NCBI RefSeq assembly: GCF_042652085.1
Contig: NZ_JBHSJF010000006.1
Location: 1,612,001-1,676,000, forward strand
Direction: 5' to 3'
From: Flaviflagellibacter deserti
GTDB lineage: Bacteria > Pseudomonadota > Alphaproteobacteria > Rhizobiales > Methylopilaceae
Length of the DNA stretch: 64,000 bases
Below the pieces are notes generated by a model. It made no database searches and was not told the DNA's origin. It saw only the letters and a program-made list of their open reading frames with translations. How positions within the stretch are numbered: the stretch's first letter is position 1; every line of letters begins with the position of its first letter. Position numbers and translations under genes: made by a program. Shown piece by piece: positions 32,867-41,956 of the stretch.

Positions 32867-33976
32867 ATGCCGAAGTTCACTCCCCATCAGGACGATGCGC
32901 TGAAGGCCGTCGGCGACTGGCTCAAGGCCAGACCAGGACGCGGCTCGACGCCCCAGATCTTCCGCCTGTTCGGCTATGCCGGAACGGGAAAGACGACGCT
33001 TGCCCGGCATCTGGCCGAGGGCATCGACGGCGTGGTGAAATATGCCGCGTTCACCGGCAAGGCAGCTCTGGTGATGCGATCCCGGGGGTGCGAGGGCGCG
33101 TCGACGATTCACAGCCTGATCTACAAGGCGAAGGAGAGCGGCGAGGAAACGCCAAATTTCGAGCTCTGGGACGAAGCCCCCGCCTCCCGCGCCAAGCTGA
33201 TCGTCGTCGACGAGTGCTCGATGGTGGACCAGGAACTCGGCCGCGACCTGCTGTCGTTCGACGTTCCCCTGCTCGTCCTCGGCGATCCGGCGCAGCTTCC
33301 GCCGGTTCAGGGTGGCGGGTTCTTCACGAATTCCGAGCCGGACGTGATGCTGACCGAGGTCCACCGTCAGGCGCAGGACGATCCGATCGTACGGCTGTCG
33401 ATGCAGGTGCGCGAGGGCCGGACGCTGGAGCCGGGCGTCTATGGCGAGACCGAGGTCGTGCCGAAGTCGCAACTTGATCCCGCCCGTGTGCTTGGCGCGG
33501 AGCAAGTGCTGGTCGGACGAAACAACACCCGTAAGGCCTACAACAAGCGCATGCGCGAACGGCGTGGCTTCACCGAGGAACTGCCGATGACCGGCGACAA
33601 GCTGGTCTGCCTTCGAAACAACCGAAGGAAGGCGCTGTTCAACGGCGGCCTCTGGACTGTGACCGAAAACCGGACATCCAAGTCCAAGCTCGTAACCATG
33701 CGGATCAAGCCAGAAGAGGAAGGCGGACGCCGCGAAGTGAAGGTGACGGTGCGTCCGGAATGCTTCCTCGGCGCGATCGAGGATCTGAGCTGGGAGGAGC
33801 GTCGGGCCTATGACGAGTTCGATTTCGGCTATGTGCTGACGGTGCACAAATCCCAGGGCTCGCAATGGGACGACGTGGTGCTCTTCGACGAGAGCTTCGC
33901 CTTCCCCGACAGCCGGGCACGGTGGCTCTATACCGGGATCACGCGGGCGGCGAAGCGGTTGAGCGTGGTGGTGTGA
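32867..33976 (+). CDS. RecD-like/UvrD-family ATP-dependent DNA helicase
   Basis: 369 aa from ATG 32867; an in-frame start at 32675 adds a low-quality leader. Superfamily 1 motifs are in order: I FGYAGTGKTT, II IVVDECSMVD, III VLGDPAQLPP, IV region TEVHRQAQDD, V/VI TVHKSQGSQWDDV and LYTGITRAAKRL. It resembles the small RecD2/PIF1-like helicases common in alphaproteobacteria. It lacks accessory N-terminal domains. A role in DNA repair or recombination is expected. Confidence 0.92.
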   Translation: MPKFTPHQDDALKAVGDWLKARPGRGSTPQIFRLFGYAGTGKTTLARHLAEGIDGVVKYAAFTGKAALVMRSRGCEGASTIHSLIYKAKESGEETPNFELWDEAPASRAKLIVVDECSMVDQELGRDLLSFDVPLLVLGDPAQLPPVQGGGFFTNSEPDVMLTEVHRQAQDDPIVRLSMQVREGRTLEPGVYGETEVVPKSQLDPARVLGAEQVLVGRNNTRKAYNKRMRERRGFTEELPMTGDKLVCLRNNRRKALFNGGLWTVTENRTSKSKLVTMRIKPEEEGGRREVKVTVRPECFLGAIEDLSWEERRAYDEFDFGYVLTVHKSQGSQWDDVVLFDESFAFPDSRARWLYTGITRAAKRLSVVV

Positions 33977-34116
33977 ACTCCGCTATGGCGAACACTAGCG
34001 CACCAATGACGGCAGCGACCTTGGGTCGGGTTGACTGGCGCGTAACGGGCATGATCGAACTGCACAGAACTTAGGCAGGCGCAGGTTGAGTCTGCCAGCG
34101 AGGATGTGCGCACTCG

Positions 34117-35301
34117 ATGGCCCAGAACTCCGATATGCTGAAGCGGCTCTTCCACGGTTCTCCGCCGGTGAGCGGGCTGGAACGATTTCGAGCCGGCATC
34201 GGCGCCCTGATCGGCATTCTGATCACCGGTCTCGTCGCGCGCCTCGCCTTCGGCTCGTTCAACGAACTGCCCTATCTGCTCCCGCCAATGGGCGCGTCGG
34301 CTGTTCTGTTGTTCGGTGTGCCGGCGAGCCCCCTCGCCCAGCCCTGGTCGATCATCGGCGGCAATATGGTCTCGGCGCTGATCGGCGTCACCGCGGCCCA
34401 ATGGATCGACGATCCAGCCATCGCGGCTGCGATTGCCATCGCGTTCGCCATCCCGGCGATGCTCAGCCTGCGCTGCCTGCATCCCCCGAGCGGCGCCGTC
34501 GCACTGACCGCCGTGCTCGGCGGCCCGGTGATCCACGCCGCTGGCTATCATTTCCTGCTTTGGCCGCTCGGAGCGAATACGCTGCTGATCGTCCTGGCCG
34601 CGCTCGTGTTCAATAATCTCACCGGCCGCAGCTACCCGCATTCGGTGATGCCGGCGACGACGTCTCCAGGCCACGGAACCAGAGACGTGCCGCCAATGTC
34701 GCGCATTGGCTTCACATCCGCGGATATCGAGGCGGCGCTCATGGAATATGGCCAGTTGCTCGACGTAGACCGGGCCGACCTCGAAGCGGTGATGCGCAGT
34801 GCTGAATTGCGGGCCTTCCGCCGTCGCTCGGGCGAACTGCGCTGCGCCGACATCATGTCACGCGACGTGCTGGCGGTCTCGCCCGGCGAGACATTGCGCG
34901 AGGCGCTTCACATGCTGCGCGAGCATCATATCAAGGTCCTGCCGGTGACGGACGAGGACGCGCGTGTGATCGGCATCCTGACCCAGACCGACCTCCTCAC
35001 CAAGACATCCTGGGGCAATGGTGGCCCCTCGGTCCGGTTTGGCCAGCGGCTCGGCAACGCGGCGCGGATGAAACCGGCGCCGCAGGACGTGGTCTCCGAC
35101 GTGATGACGACGCCGGTCCGCACAGCCACGCCGAACATGCCGGTCGCCGACCTGCTTCCCCTGATGGCGGATGGTGGCCTCCACCACCTGCCGGTCGTGA
35201 ACGACCAGGGGCGCCTTGTCGGCATCATTACCCAATCGGACGTCATCGCAGCCCTGTTCGAGGAGAAACTCGAACAGGAGGCCAAGACACCGGCGGCCTG
35301 A
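34117..35301 (+). CDS. HPP family membrane protein with tandem CBS domains
   Basis: 394 aa. Residues 20-170 form an HPP integral membrane domain with about four spans and the conserved LPPMGASAVLLFGVPASPLAQPW and LHPPSGAVALTAVLGG (the HPP motif). Residues 240-390 carry two CBS repeats (IMSRDVLAVSPGETLREALHML; VMTTPVRTATPNMPVADLLPLM). CBS pairs usually bind adenosyl ligands to gate transport. HPP proteins have been tied to nitrite transport in plants and cyanobacteria; that role is not shown here. Confidence 0.9.
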   Translation: MAQNSDMLKRLFHGSPPVSGLERFRAGIGALIGILITGLVARLAFGSFNELPYLLPPMGASAVLLFGVPASPLAQPWSIIGGNMVSALIGVTAAQWIDDPAIAAAIAIAFAIPAMLSLRCLHPPSGAVALTAVLGGPVIHAAGYHFLLWPLGANTLLIVLAALVFNNLTGRSYPHSVMPATTSPGHGTRDVPPMSRIGFTSADIEAALMEYGQLLDVDRADLEAVMRSAELRAFRRRSGELRCADIMSRDVLAVSPGETLREALHMLREHHIKVLPVTDEDARVIGILTQTDLLTKTSWGNGGPSVRFGQRLGNAARMKPAPQDVVSDVMTTPVRTATPNMPVADLLPLMADGGLHHLPVVNDQGRLVGIITQSDVIAALFEEKLEQEAKTPAA

Positions 35302-35324
35302 CGCACCGGCTTTTTACAAACAAA

Positions 35325-35354
35325 AAGGTGCGGGCGTTGCGGCGCCCGCACCTT
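35325..35354 (-). terminator. Rho-independent terminator of formate dehydrogenase gene
   Basis: The 12-bp perfect stem AAGGTGCGGGCG / CGCCCGCACCTT has a 6-nt loop. Reading leftward, the stem is followed by a T-rich tract (TTTGTTTG), which suits the leftward fdh transcript ending 80 bp upstream. It may also help end the convergent HPP transcript. Confidence 0.85.
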
Positions 35355-35434
35355 GGTTCGCTTGGTCGTCGGCTCGAACGGCGGCGCGACTGTGTGGAGG
35401 GCGCGCCGCCGGGGCCTTCGAACCTTGCGAAGCC

Positions 35435-36649
35435 TTACGCCTTGACGGTGGCCTTCTTGTACTTGGCCGCTTCTTCCGACCCGCCCGTGGCGTTGCCCTT
35501 CGAGTAGGAATGCGCGCCGACGCCGGCCAGACCGCCGCCCTGGACGATCAGGTATTCGTCGCGGATCGGACGGCCCTCGAAGAAGCATTCGAGGATTTCG
35601 CGCGTGCCCGCCGCATAGCGCGTCTGGGCCGAAAGCGAGGTGCCGGACATATGCGGCGTCATGCCCTCATTCGGCATCGTGCGCCACGGATGGTCGTTCG
35701 GGGCCGGCTGCGGGAACCACACGTCGCCCGCGTAACCGGCGAGACGGCCGGATTCCATGGCCCGCACGATGGCGTCACGGTCGCAAAGCTTGCCGCGCGC
35801 CGTGTTGACGATGTAGGCGCCGCGCTTGAACAGCTTGAGCGTCTCGTCGTTGATCATGTGCTCGGTTTCGGGATGAAGCGGGCAGTTCAGCGTGACCACG
35901 TCGCAGACCGGATACATATCCTCGCGCTTCGCATGCCAGATCAGGTTGAGCTCCTTTTCGACCGACTCCGGCAGACGGTGACGATCGGTGTAGTGGAGCT
36001 TGACGTCGAACGGAGCGAGGCGGCGGAGCACCGCGAGGCCGATGCGGCCAGCTGCGACCGTGCCGACATGCATGCCCTCAAGGTCATAGGACTGCTTGAC
36101 GGCGTCGGCGATATTCCAGCCGCCCTTGCGGACGATGTCGTGGGCCGGGATGTAGTTGCGCACGAGGCCGAGGATCATCATCACCACGTGCTCGGCGACC
36201 GAGATCGAGTTGCAGAACGTGACTTCGGCAACGGTGATGTTGCGCTCCATCGCGGCCTGAAGGTCGACATGGTCCGAACCGATGCCGGCCGTCAGCGCCA
36301 GCTTCAGCTTCGGCGCCTTGGCGATGCGCTCCGCGGTGAGATAGGCCGGCCAGAACGGCTGCGAGATGATGACCTCAGCATCGTGCAGATGCTTTTCCAG
36401 TTCGGAATCCGGGCCGTCCTTCGAGGACGTAACGACGAGTTCATGGCCGAGGCTCTTGAGCCACTTGGCGAGGCCGAGGTTGCCGGAGACCGAACCGAGC
36501 ATTTCGCCGGGCTTGAAATCGATGGCCTTCGGCGTCGGAGCCGTCTGGCCGTCCGAATAGACCTTGATTTCCGGAATGCTGTCACGGGCATATTTCGGCG
36601 GGAACCCGGTTTCCGGATCGTCATAAAGTACAGCAACAACCTTCGCCAT
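35435..36649 (-). CDS. fdh: NAD-dependent formate dehydrogenase
   Basis: 404 aa from ATG 36649 with AGGAGGAAAGC directly upstream. It closely follows the layout of the homodimeric FDH of methylotrophs (Pseudomonas sp. 101 type): the N-terminal AKVVAVLYDDPETGFPPKYARDSIP, substrate Asn/Pro region PFWPAYLTAERI, coenzyme motif GTVAAGRIGLAVLRRL, Arg in NTARGKLCDRDAI, and the catalytic His in MTPHMSGTSLSAQ. It oxidises formate to CO2 with NAD. The gene stands alone between a terminator and a LysR gene, with operator-like dyads upstream. Confidence 0.96.
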   Translation of the reverse strand: MAKVVAVLYDDPETGFPPKYARDSIPEIKVYSDGQTAPTPKAIDFKPGEMLGSVSGNLGLAKWLKSLGHELVVTSSKDGPDSELEKHLHDAEVIISQPFWPAYLTAERIAKAPKLKLALTAGIGSDHVDLQAAMERNITVAEVTFCNSISVAEHVVMMILGLVRNYIPAHDIVRKGGWNIADAVKQSYDLEGMHVGTVAAGRIGLAVLRRLAPFDVKLHYTDRHRLPESVEKELNLIWHAKREDMYPVCDVVTLNCPLHPETEHMINDETLKLFKRGAYIVNTARGKLCDRDAIVRAMESGRLAGYAGDVWFPQPAPNDHPWRTMPNEGMTPHMSGTSLSAQTRYAAGTREILECFFEGRPIRDEYLIVQGGGLAGVGAHSYSKGNATGGSEEAAKYKKATVKA

Positions 36650-36701
36650 GCTTTCCTCCTCCCAGAGGATACCGTTCGCGCTGCTCTGCAAGTACAGACA
36701 A

Positions 36702-36726
36702 AGCTATCCTCTTCTCTGGAATAGCT
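36702..36726. promoter_or_regulatory. Candidate regulatory dyad upstream of fdh
   Basis: AGCTATCC and GGAATAGCT form an inverted repeat around an 8-nt centre, 53-77 bp upstream of the fdh start. Its CTAT/ATAG cores echo the stronger ATAG-N7-CTAT dyad further up, so the two may be the paired sites of one LysR-type regulator. Confidence 0.4.
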
Positions 36727-36843
36727 CCAAATCTGGAAAGCGGCAGTTGTTGCGAACATCTGCTGACGCCCACGTGGCATCAGCTTCTGCGAGAGAACAT
36801 GGCGACCCCTCGCGCAGCCTTCAAACTGATTGTTTTTGTTTTT

Positions 36844-36862
36844 TGATAGGCTCGGCCTATCA
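36844..36862. promoter_or_regulatory. LysR-type operator-like palindrome (ATAG-N7-CTAT)
   Basis: TGATAGGC-TCG-GCCTATCA is a perfect 19-bp palindrome with a 3-nt centre, carrying ATAG-N7-CTAT, a layout seen for LysR-type regulator sites. It overlaps the stop codon of the LysR gene and lies 195 bp upstream of fdh. The flanking sequence, read along the LysR transcript, is A-rich, not T-rich, so it is a poor terminator. Confidence 0.5.
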
Positions 36863-37774
36863 ATTCAGGATGTCGAGTTCCAGACGCTGTCGCACGCTCG
36901 GCTGGGCTGCCACGGCGCGAAGCGCGCGGGCGAGAGGTTGAAGCGGCTCCCGCTCCGCCACAACAAGGCCGACCTGATGGCTGGCGTCCGGCTCGACGAG
37001 TTTGAGCGTCCGCATTCCGCTCAATTCACCTATGACCGCTAGGTAGGTGTGAGGAAGGACCGTCGACCAGCGCATGGTCGTCAGGTGCTGGAGCAGCGCG
37101 AAAGGCGAATTGGTCTCGAACACCGGACGGACGACCTGCCCCGCCTCGCGGAAATGCATGTCGAGGATGCGGCGGTTCTGCATGTCGTTGGTGAGGAGCC
37201 CAAGCGGGATGCCCGCCGCCTCCTCCCAGGTCACCTTATCGCGGTCGTCGAACGCGCCTCCAGCCGGCGTGACGAGCACATAGTGTTCCTCGTAGAGCGG
37301 GAACGTGCGGACTCGGGCCAAGGGTTCGTTGTCGAGATAGGTGACGCCGGCATCAAGCTCGAAGGCATCGAGGCCACGCTGGATCTCGGCCGAGGTCTGC
37401 GACAGGACCTGGATCGTGGTGCGCGGGTGAGCTTCCGCGAACGCCTCGGTCAACCAGTGCACGAGCGGGAGCGCGACGGGGATGACACCGATCTGCAGGC
37501 GACCGACCAGACCTTCGCGAAGGCCGCCGAGATCCTGGGTCAGGCCCTCGTAATCGGCCAGCACACGCTGCGCCCATGCAAGGACGCGCTCGCCTTCGGC
37601 GGTGAAGCCGATGAAGCGATGGCCGCGCTCGACGACGAGGACGCCGAGCGTCTCCTCAATCTGCTTGATGCCGGCCGACAAGGTCGGCTGGGTGACGTTG
37701 CAGGACGCAGCCGCCCGGGCGAAGTGCCGTTCACGTGCGAGCGCGGTGAGATAGTGGAGCTGGCGAATGAGCAT
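36860..37774 (-). CDS. LysR family transcriptional regulator
   Basis: 304 aa. The N-terminal HTH is typical (MLIRQLHYLTALARERHFARAAASCNVTQPTLSAGIKQIEETLG), followed by a periplasmic-binding-like effector domain. It lies directly upstream of fdh on the same strand, and palindromes with LysR-type geometry sit between them, so regulation of formate oxidation is the reasonable inference. The effector (formate or a C1 intermediate) is unknown. Confidence 0.92.
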   Translation of the reverse strand: MLIRQLHYLTALARERHFARAAASCNVTQPTLSAGIKQIEETLGVLVVERGHRFIGFTAEGERVLAWAQRVLADYEGLTQDLGGLREGLVGRLQIGVIPVALPLVHWLTEAFAEAHPRTTIQVLSQTSAEIQRGLDAFELDAGVTYLDNEPLARVRTFPLYEEHYVLVTPAGGAFDDRDKVTWEEAAGIPLGLLTNDMQNRRILDMHFREAGQVVRPVFETNSPFALLQHLTTMRWSTVLPHTYLAVIGELSGMRTLKLVEPDASHQVGLVVAEREPLQPLARALRAVAAQPSVRQRLELDILN

Positions 37775-37832
37775 GGAGAGGACCGACGAAAATCGTCGGC
37801 CCTCTTAGCACAACCTGCGGATTTTCCGCGAA

Positions 37833-39008
37833 CTAGCGGACTTCGGCATCCTGCGGCGCGGCATCGAAGCTCGGCGGGTTCTGGCGGAATGCCCTGCCCT
37901 TACGTGCCTCGGTCTCGCCGCGCTCGAACAGCGCCTTCATGTAGACGTCGTCGAAGGCGCCCTGCGAAAGCTGGGCGAAATCGCCGCCGATATGGGCGAA
38001 ATTGATCGGAATCGCGTCACGTTGCGCCGACTGGAAGACCCGCTCGACATCCGCGCGGCCGGTCGTTTTGAGCGCGATGCCGATGGCGCGGCCGAGAACC
38101 GACAAAGTGTTCGGCTGCGTCATCTCGAAATGGCGCACGATCTGGCTGTTCAGGATGAGATAGACGCCCTCGGACGGCAGATGCATGAAGCTCGAACCGT
38201 CCATCCACCCGTCTGGAGCCAGATAGAATGGCCCGCCGACGCTGCCGTCGAGATGCACTTCGCGGACGCAATGGCCGTTCGCCTCGAAGTCGAAGGTGAC
38301 CGGTGGGAACAGGCCCGGTACCGACGTGGATGCGAGCAGGACGTTGCGGAACAGGGCGAGTCCGTCCTCGCCGCCGTGCTTGGCGATCGCGCCCATGTTC
38401 CAGACCGTGGTGCGCTCGGAATCGAGGCTGACCGTCGTGACGAACAGACGGCGGCCCTTGTCATATTCCTTCGCGATGGCTTCGAGCAGTTCAGGTGTGA
38501 CCTGCTTCGCGATCGTGTCCTTGAGTGGCCAGGTGTCGAGGAGGCTCTGCGGGGTCGCCGCATCCTCGAAGACGTCCCCGGCATTGATCGTCGTGTAGCT
38601 CTCGCGCAGATGCTGGTCGTAGTCCTTGCCGAGGAAGGCGAAGGGCGCGATTAGCGCGCCCGTCGAGGCTCCGGTGACCACGGAGAATTGCGGACGGTCG
38701 TCGCGCTCGCTCCAGCCATTGAGGATGCCGGCGGCATAAGCGCCGTCTGCCCCCCCGCCTGACATGACGAGCCATGGGCCGGGCTGCTTCGGCACGGCAT
38801 TGAGGAAGGCCTTCTCATCGTCGCCGAAGAAGCGCGCATCCGGAATGCTCGGATACGTGGCCTGATCCTGTTCTTCTAGCGTGAAGGCGCGGCGGCCATC
38901 AGGCGTCTCGCAATCCGAGGCGGCGTAGGCCGGGGATATGCTCGAGGTTGCCGTGAGGGCGGCGGTGAAAAGGAGAGTGGCGGAGGAAATGGAAGCGACT
39001 TTTGTCAT
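37833..39008 (-). CDS. Patatin-like phospholipase, exported
   Basis: 391 aa with an N-terminal signal sequence (SSATLLFTAALTATSSISPAYA). The patatin features are the oxyanion loop SGGGADGAYAAG, the nucleophile elbow GASTG (Ser) and the catalytic Asp in DGSVGGPFYL. It would hydrolyse phospholipids or acyl esters, probably in the periplasm. It is a stand-alone gene 58 bp upstream of the LysR gene. Confidence 0.88.
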   Translation of the reverse strand: MTKVASISSATLLFTAALTATSSISPAYAASDCETPDGRRAFTLEEQDQATYPSIPDARFFGDDEKAFLNAVPKQPGPWLVMSGGGADGAYAAGILNGWSERDDRPQFSVVTGASTGALIAPFAFLGKDYDQHLRESYTTINAGDVFEDAATPQSLLDTWPLKDTIAKQVTPELLEAIAKEYDKGRRLFVTTVSLDSERTTVWNMGAIAKHGGEDGLALFRNVLLASTSVPGLFPPVTFDFEANGHCVREVHLDGSVGGPFYLAPDGWMDGSSFMHLPSEGVYLILNSQIVRHFEMTQPNTLSVLGRAIGIALKTTGRADVERVFQSAQRDAIPINFAHIGGDFAQLSQGAFDDVYMKALFERGETEARKGRAFRQNPPSFDAAPQDAEVR

Positions 39009-39064
39009 GATCGCTAAACGCGAAAAACCCCGTCAGGGTCCGCTCTGCACCGCGACCTGATGCC

Positions 39065-39871
39065 CTAGCAATTAGGCCTAGACCGCAGATGATGCAGCAC
39101 TATCCCGCACGCGGTCCCGACGTTGAGGGAGTCGAAGCCTTCCGCCATCGATATGCGGACGGTCGTGGAACGGGCGAGGACTTCGGCGGGCAGTCCGGGG
39201 CCTTCGGCGCCCATGAGGACGGCGGAGCGTGCGGGCGGTTTGAGCTCGGTTAGCGTTAGATTTCCCGAGGGCGACAGAGCGAACGGAGTGAAACTGCCCT
39301 GCCCCAATGCCTCGAACAATTCATCGTTCGACAAGAAGCGGGCCGACGGGACGCTGAGCACGGCGCCGACCGAGACGCGGATCGCCTTGCGGTAGAACGG
39401 ATCGCAGCTTTCCGGATCGAGTAGGACCGCGTCCGCGCCGAAGGCGGCAGCGTTTCGAAAGATGCCGCCGATATTGTCATGGTTGGCGATTCCTATGGCG
39501 ACAACGACAAGCGCATTGTCGCTCAGAGTCGACAGTAGCTCGACAGTGGTCGGCTGAAGTCCGCGCTCTGCGATTGCGAGGATTCCGCGGTGGAGATGGA
39601 AGCCCGCGATGGCGTCGAGGACTGCCTGAGTCCCGGCATAGACCGGGACGTCATAAGGAAGCTCGGACAGAAGGGCCGCGAGCTTTTCGATCCTCTTGCC
39701 GTCGATCAGAACCGCCTTTGGCTTGTGGCGCGTCGAACGGATGAGCATGCGAAGCACAACCTCGCCCTCTGCGATGAACTGGCCCTCGCGGCCAACGAGG
39801 TCGCGCTCGCGCACGGCGCGGAAGGCTGAAATGCGGGGGTCATCGGGGTCGTAGACAAAGAGCGGAAACAT
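39065..39871 (-). CDS. SpoU/TrmH family RNA methyltransferase
   Basis: 268 aa from ATG 39871; an in-frame start at 40093 runs antisense over the L,D-transpeptidase gene and is rejected. A substrate-binding N-terminal part (FIAEGEVVLRMLIRSTRHKPKAVLID) is followed by the SPOUT trefoil-knot motifs: IANHDNIGGIFRNAAAFGADAVLLDP, VLMGAEGPGLPAEVL and ISMAEGFDSLNVGTACGIVLH. It would 2'-O-methylate a ribose in tRNA or rRNA with S-adenosylmethionine. The exact target site is not evident. Confidence 0.92.
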   Translation of the reverse strand: MFPLFVYDPDDPRISAFRAVRERDLVGREGQFIAEGEVVLRMLIRSTRHKPKAVLIDGKRIEKLAALLSELPYDVPVYAGTQAVLDAIAGFHLHRGILAIAERGLQPTTVELLSTLSDNALVVVAIGIANHDNIGGIFRNAAAFGADAVLLDPESCDPFYRKAIRVSVGAVLSVPSARFLSNDELFEALGQGSFTPFALSPSGNLTLTELKPPARSAVLMGAEGPGLPAEVLARSTTVRISMAEGFDSLNVGTACGIVLHHLRSRPNC

Positions 39872-39933
39872 CACGCGCTTATACACGCAACCGTTTGCCC
39901 GCCGCGCCGTTCTTTCCGGCACGGGAGAATGCG

Positions 39934-40917
39934 ATGAGACATCTCGGATTGGGAATTGCGGTTCTCGCGGCCTTGGCTTCGCCAGCCGTGGCAAAGGGGC
40001 TGTCGCCCGACGACGTGAACGGCGCCAGCCTGGAGAACGGCGAGCCGTCGAAGGCCGCCATCCTGAAGGCGCAGGTCCTGCTCGACCGGGCACGCTATTC
40101 GCCCGGCGCGATCGACGGGATCAGCGGCGACGCCACCGAGATCGCCCTGAAAGCATTTCAGGTCGACAAAGAATTGAAGCCGACCGGCAAGCTCGATGCC
40201 GACACGCTCGGCAAGCTGACGGAGGCCGACTCCGCCCCGATTATGATGCGTTACACGATCACCGCCCAGGACTTGAAGGGCCCGTTCGCCGAGAAAATTC
40301 CCGACGACATCGCCGAGAAGGCGAAACTGGATCGCCTCTCCTACACGAGCCTGCGGGAAGAGCTGGCCGAACGCTTCCACATGGACGAGGAACTTCTCAA
40401 GGCTCTGAATCCTGACGCCGATTTCGGCAAGGACGGCACCGAGATCGATGTGGTCTCCGTCGAAAAACAAGAGGGCCGCGCCTCCAGTTCCGAGGCCGCG
40501 GCCGAACGCCTCGTCGTCGACAAGAGCGAGCGGACGCTTCGTGTCTTCGGCAAGGACAACAAGCTGATCGCCCTCTTCCCCGCGACCATCGGCAGCAAGG
40601 ACAACCCGGCACCGGACGGCGAGACCAAGATCACTCGCGTCGCCAGAGTGCCGACCTGGAACTACGACCCGAAGCTGAAGCTCGAAGGCGAAAAGGACCG
40701 CCCCGACGAGCCGATGACGGTGAAGCCCGGTCCGAACAATCCGGTCGGCGTTGTGTGGATCGCGCTCGACCGGGATCATTTCGGCATCCACGGCACGCCT
40801 GAACCCGAGAAAGTCGGCAAGAACCAGTCGAGCGGCTGCGTGCGCCTGACGAACTGGGACGTCGAGGAACTGGCGGGAATGGTGAAGAAGGGCGTTCCGG
40901 TGATGTTTGAGGAGTGA
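39934..40917 (+). CDS. L,D-transpeptidase with peptidoglycan-binding domain
   Basis: 327 aa from ATG 39934 with a signal peptide (MRHLGLGIAVLAALASPAVAK). A PG_binding_1 repeat lies at about 42-92 (AQVLLDRARYSPGAIDGISGD, ALKAFQ), a LysM-like stretch around 140-170, and the YkuD catalytic domain at 190-327 with HGTPEPEKVGKNQSSGCVRL, which holds the His and the nucleophilic Cys. It makes 3-3 cross-links in the cell wall or anchors proteins to it. It is divergent from the SpoU gene. Confidence 0.93.
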   Translation: MRHLGLGIAVLAALASPAVAKGLSPDDVNGASLENGEPSKAAILKAQVLLDRARYSPGAIDGISGDATEIALKAFQVDKELKPTGKLDADTLGKLTEADSAPIMMRYTITAQDLKGPFAEKIPDDIAEKAKLDRLSYTSLREELAERFHMDEELLKALNPDADFGKDGTEIDVVSVEKQEGRASSSEAAAERLVVDKSERTLRVFGKDNKLIALFPATIGSKDNPAPDGETKITRVARVPTWNYDPKLKLEGEKDRPDEPMTVKPGPNNPVGVVWIALDRDHFGIHGTPEPEKVGKNQSSGCVRLTNWDVEELAGMVKKGVPVMFEE

Positions 40918-41241
40918 ACCTCGTTCAAGCCGCCCTCACTCTCCTCCGCTGGTCTGCGGACGATCTATCGTCCGGACTCACACCCTCGGAATTGCCGATG
41001 CCTCCGGCCAGCCGACGCGTGCTGTCTTGAACCACGATGCCGGCCGCGCTCTTCGCTAGCGATTTCCGCCACCCTCACATGCAAAGCCGGCGTTGGCATC
41101 CAATGCGCCTCTACCTTCAACGGTGGACGATAAAGAGCGGACCAACTTCGTGTGGTTAAACGCGCGATAAGAAATGAGGCTTTGGCTTAACCCGTTGGTC
41201 TGAGAGGCTCTGCTGACGGGCGCAAATTGCCTGCTGACCCC
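40918..41241. other. Intergenic stretch without recognised features
   Basis: These 324 bases after the L,D-transpeptidase gene show no open frame with protein-like composition, no terminator with a T run and no repeat matching others in the window. A short dyad GGACGATCTATCGTCC (40970-40985) is the only structure seen. Confidence 0.6.
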
Positions 41242-41475
41242 TCAAGCATCCCCGTCGAGCAGGCGGGCCGCCACGCTTCCCCTGGACTGCGTGGCGGCCA
41301 TCCGTGTCCAGCGCTGCAGTTGCCACGCGGCCCGCGCGATGGAGGTCGAGGAAATTGTAACCTCGCCGCCCGCTGAGAGAGTCGACGCCGCCATCACAGT
41401 CCTCGATCGAGAAGTCCCCCGGCGACGCCGACGCGATTGGAGCGATTTCGGCGGATGATCGTCATCTGCAAACAT
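41242..41475 (-). CDS. Doubtful small open frame
   Basis: 77 aa, Arg- and Ser-rich (LQSRRRRRGTSRSRT), beginning 6 bp after the DUF2809 gene on the same strand. The nearest purine-rich sequence touches the start codon, which is poor spacing. It has no recognisable domain. It could be a real small basic protein or a chance frame in GC-rich DNA. Confidence 0.22.
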   Translation of the reverse strand: MFADDDHPPKSLQSRRRRRGTSRSRTVMAASTLSAGGEVTISSTSIARAAWQLQRWTRMAATQSRGSVAARLLDGDA

Positions 41476-41481
41476 CTCCAG

Positions 41482-41859
41482 TCAGCGCACCCGACTGTCG
41501 ACGAACCAGACCACCGCGATGCCGATCCAGTAGCAGACGATGTCCCACCAGGAGAAAGTACGGCCGAGCATGATCGCGCCGACCTTGGTGGCGCGGACCG
41601 CTTCCAGCATGGGCAGATGCCAGAGTTGGCTCAGCTCGACCACGGCGGCGAGAATAAGCGCGACGAAACCCAGGATGATCAGCCGGCCGTTCGGCACAAT
41701 GACCAGCAGGATGAGCAGGAAGAGCGCGCCCCACATAACCGAGCCGCCCCACCTCTCGACGGACAGGCTCAGATCAAAATAGCCGTTACGAAGCAACAGG
41801 CCGGCCCCGATGACCGCGAGGACCCAACCGAGATAGCCAAGCCTGAGCGGCAGCGACAT
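41482..41859 (-). CDS. DUF2809 family membrane protein
   Basis: 125 aa with four predicted spans (YLGWVLAVIGAGLLL; VMWGALFLLILLVIV; LIILGFVALILAAVVEL; WWDIVCYWIGIAVVWFV). The segment VVELSQLWHLPMLEAVRATKVGAIMLGRTFSWWDIVCY is typical of DUF2809, whose function is unknown. It is located on the inner membrane. It lies 97 bp downstream of another small membrane protein gene on the same strand. Confidence 0.8.
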   Translation of the reverse strand: MSLPLRLGYLGWVLAVIGAGLLLRNGYFDLSLSVERWGGSVMWGALFLLILLVIVPNGRLIILGFVALILAAVVELSQLWHLPMLEAVRATKVGAIMLGRTFSWWDIVCYWIGIAVVWFVDSRVR

Positions 41860-41956
41860 GACGGCGTCCCCTCCCTAGGCCGCAGCCTCAACACCAACCC
41901 AGATCATGGACAGAGATGGCGTCGATTCGAATAGAGCCGCCGCAACACGGATCGGC

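Noticed and set aside
36841..36865. Palindrome after the LysR gene as a rho-independent terminator.
   Set aside because: The tract after the stem is A-rich in the direction of LysR transcription, so it reads better as an operator.
39872..40093. Upstream extension of the SpoU methyltransferase frame.
   Set aside because: It runs antisense through the L,D-transpeptidase signal peptide region and lacks any domain.
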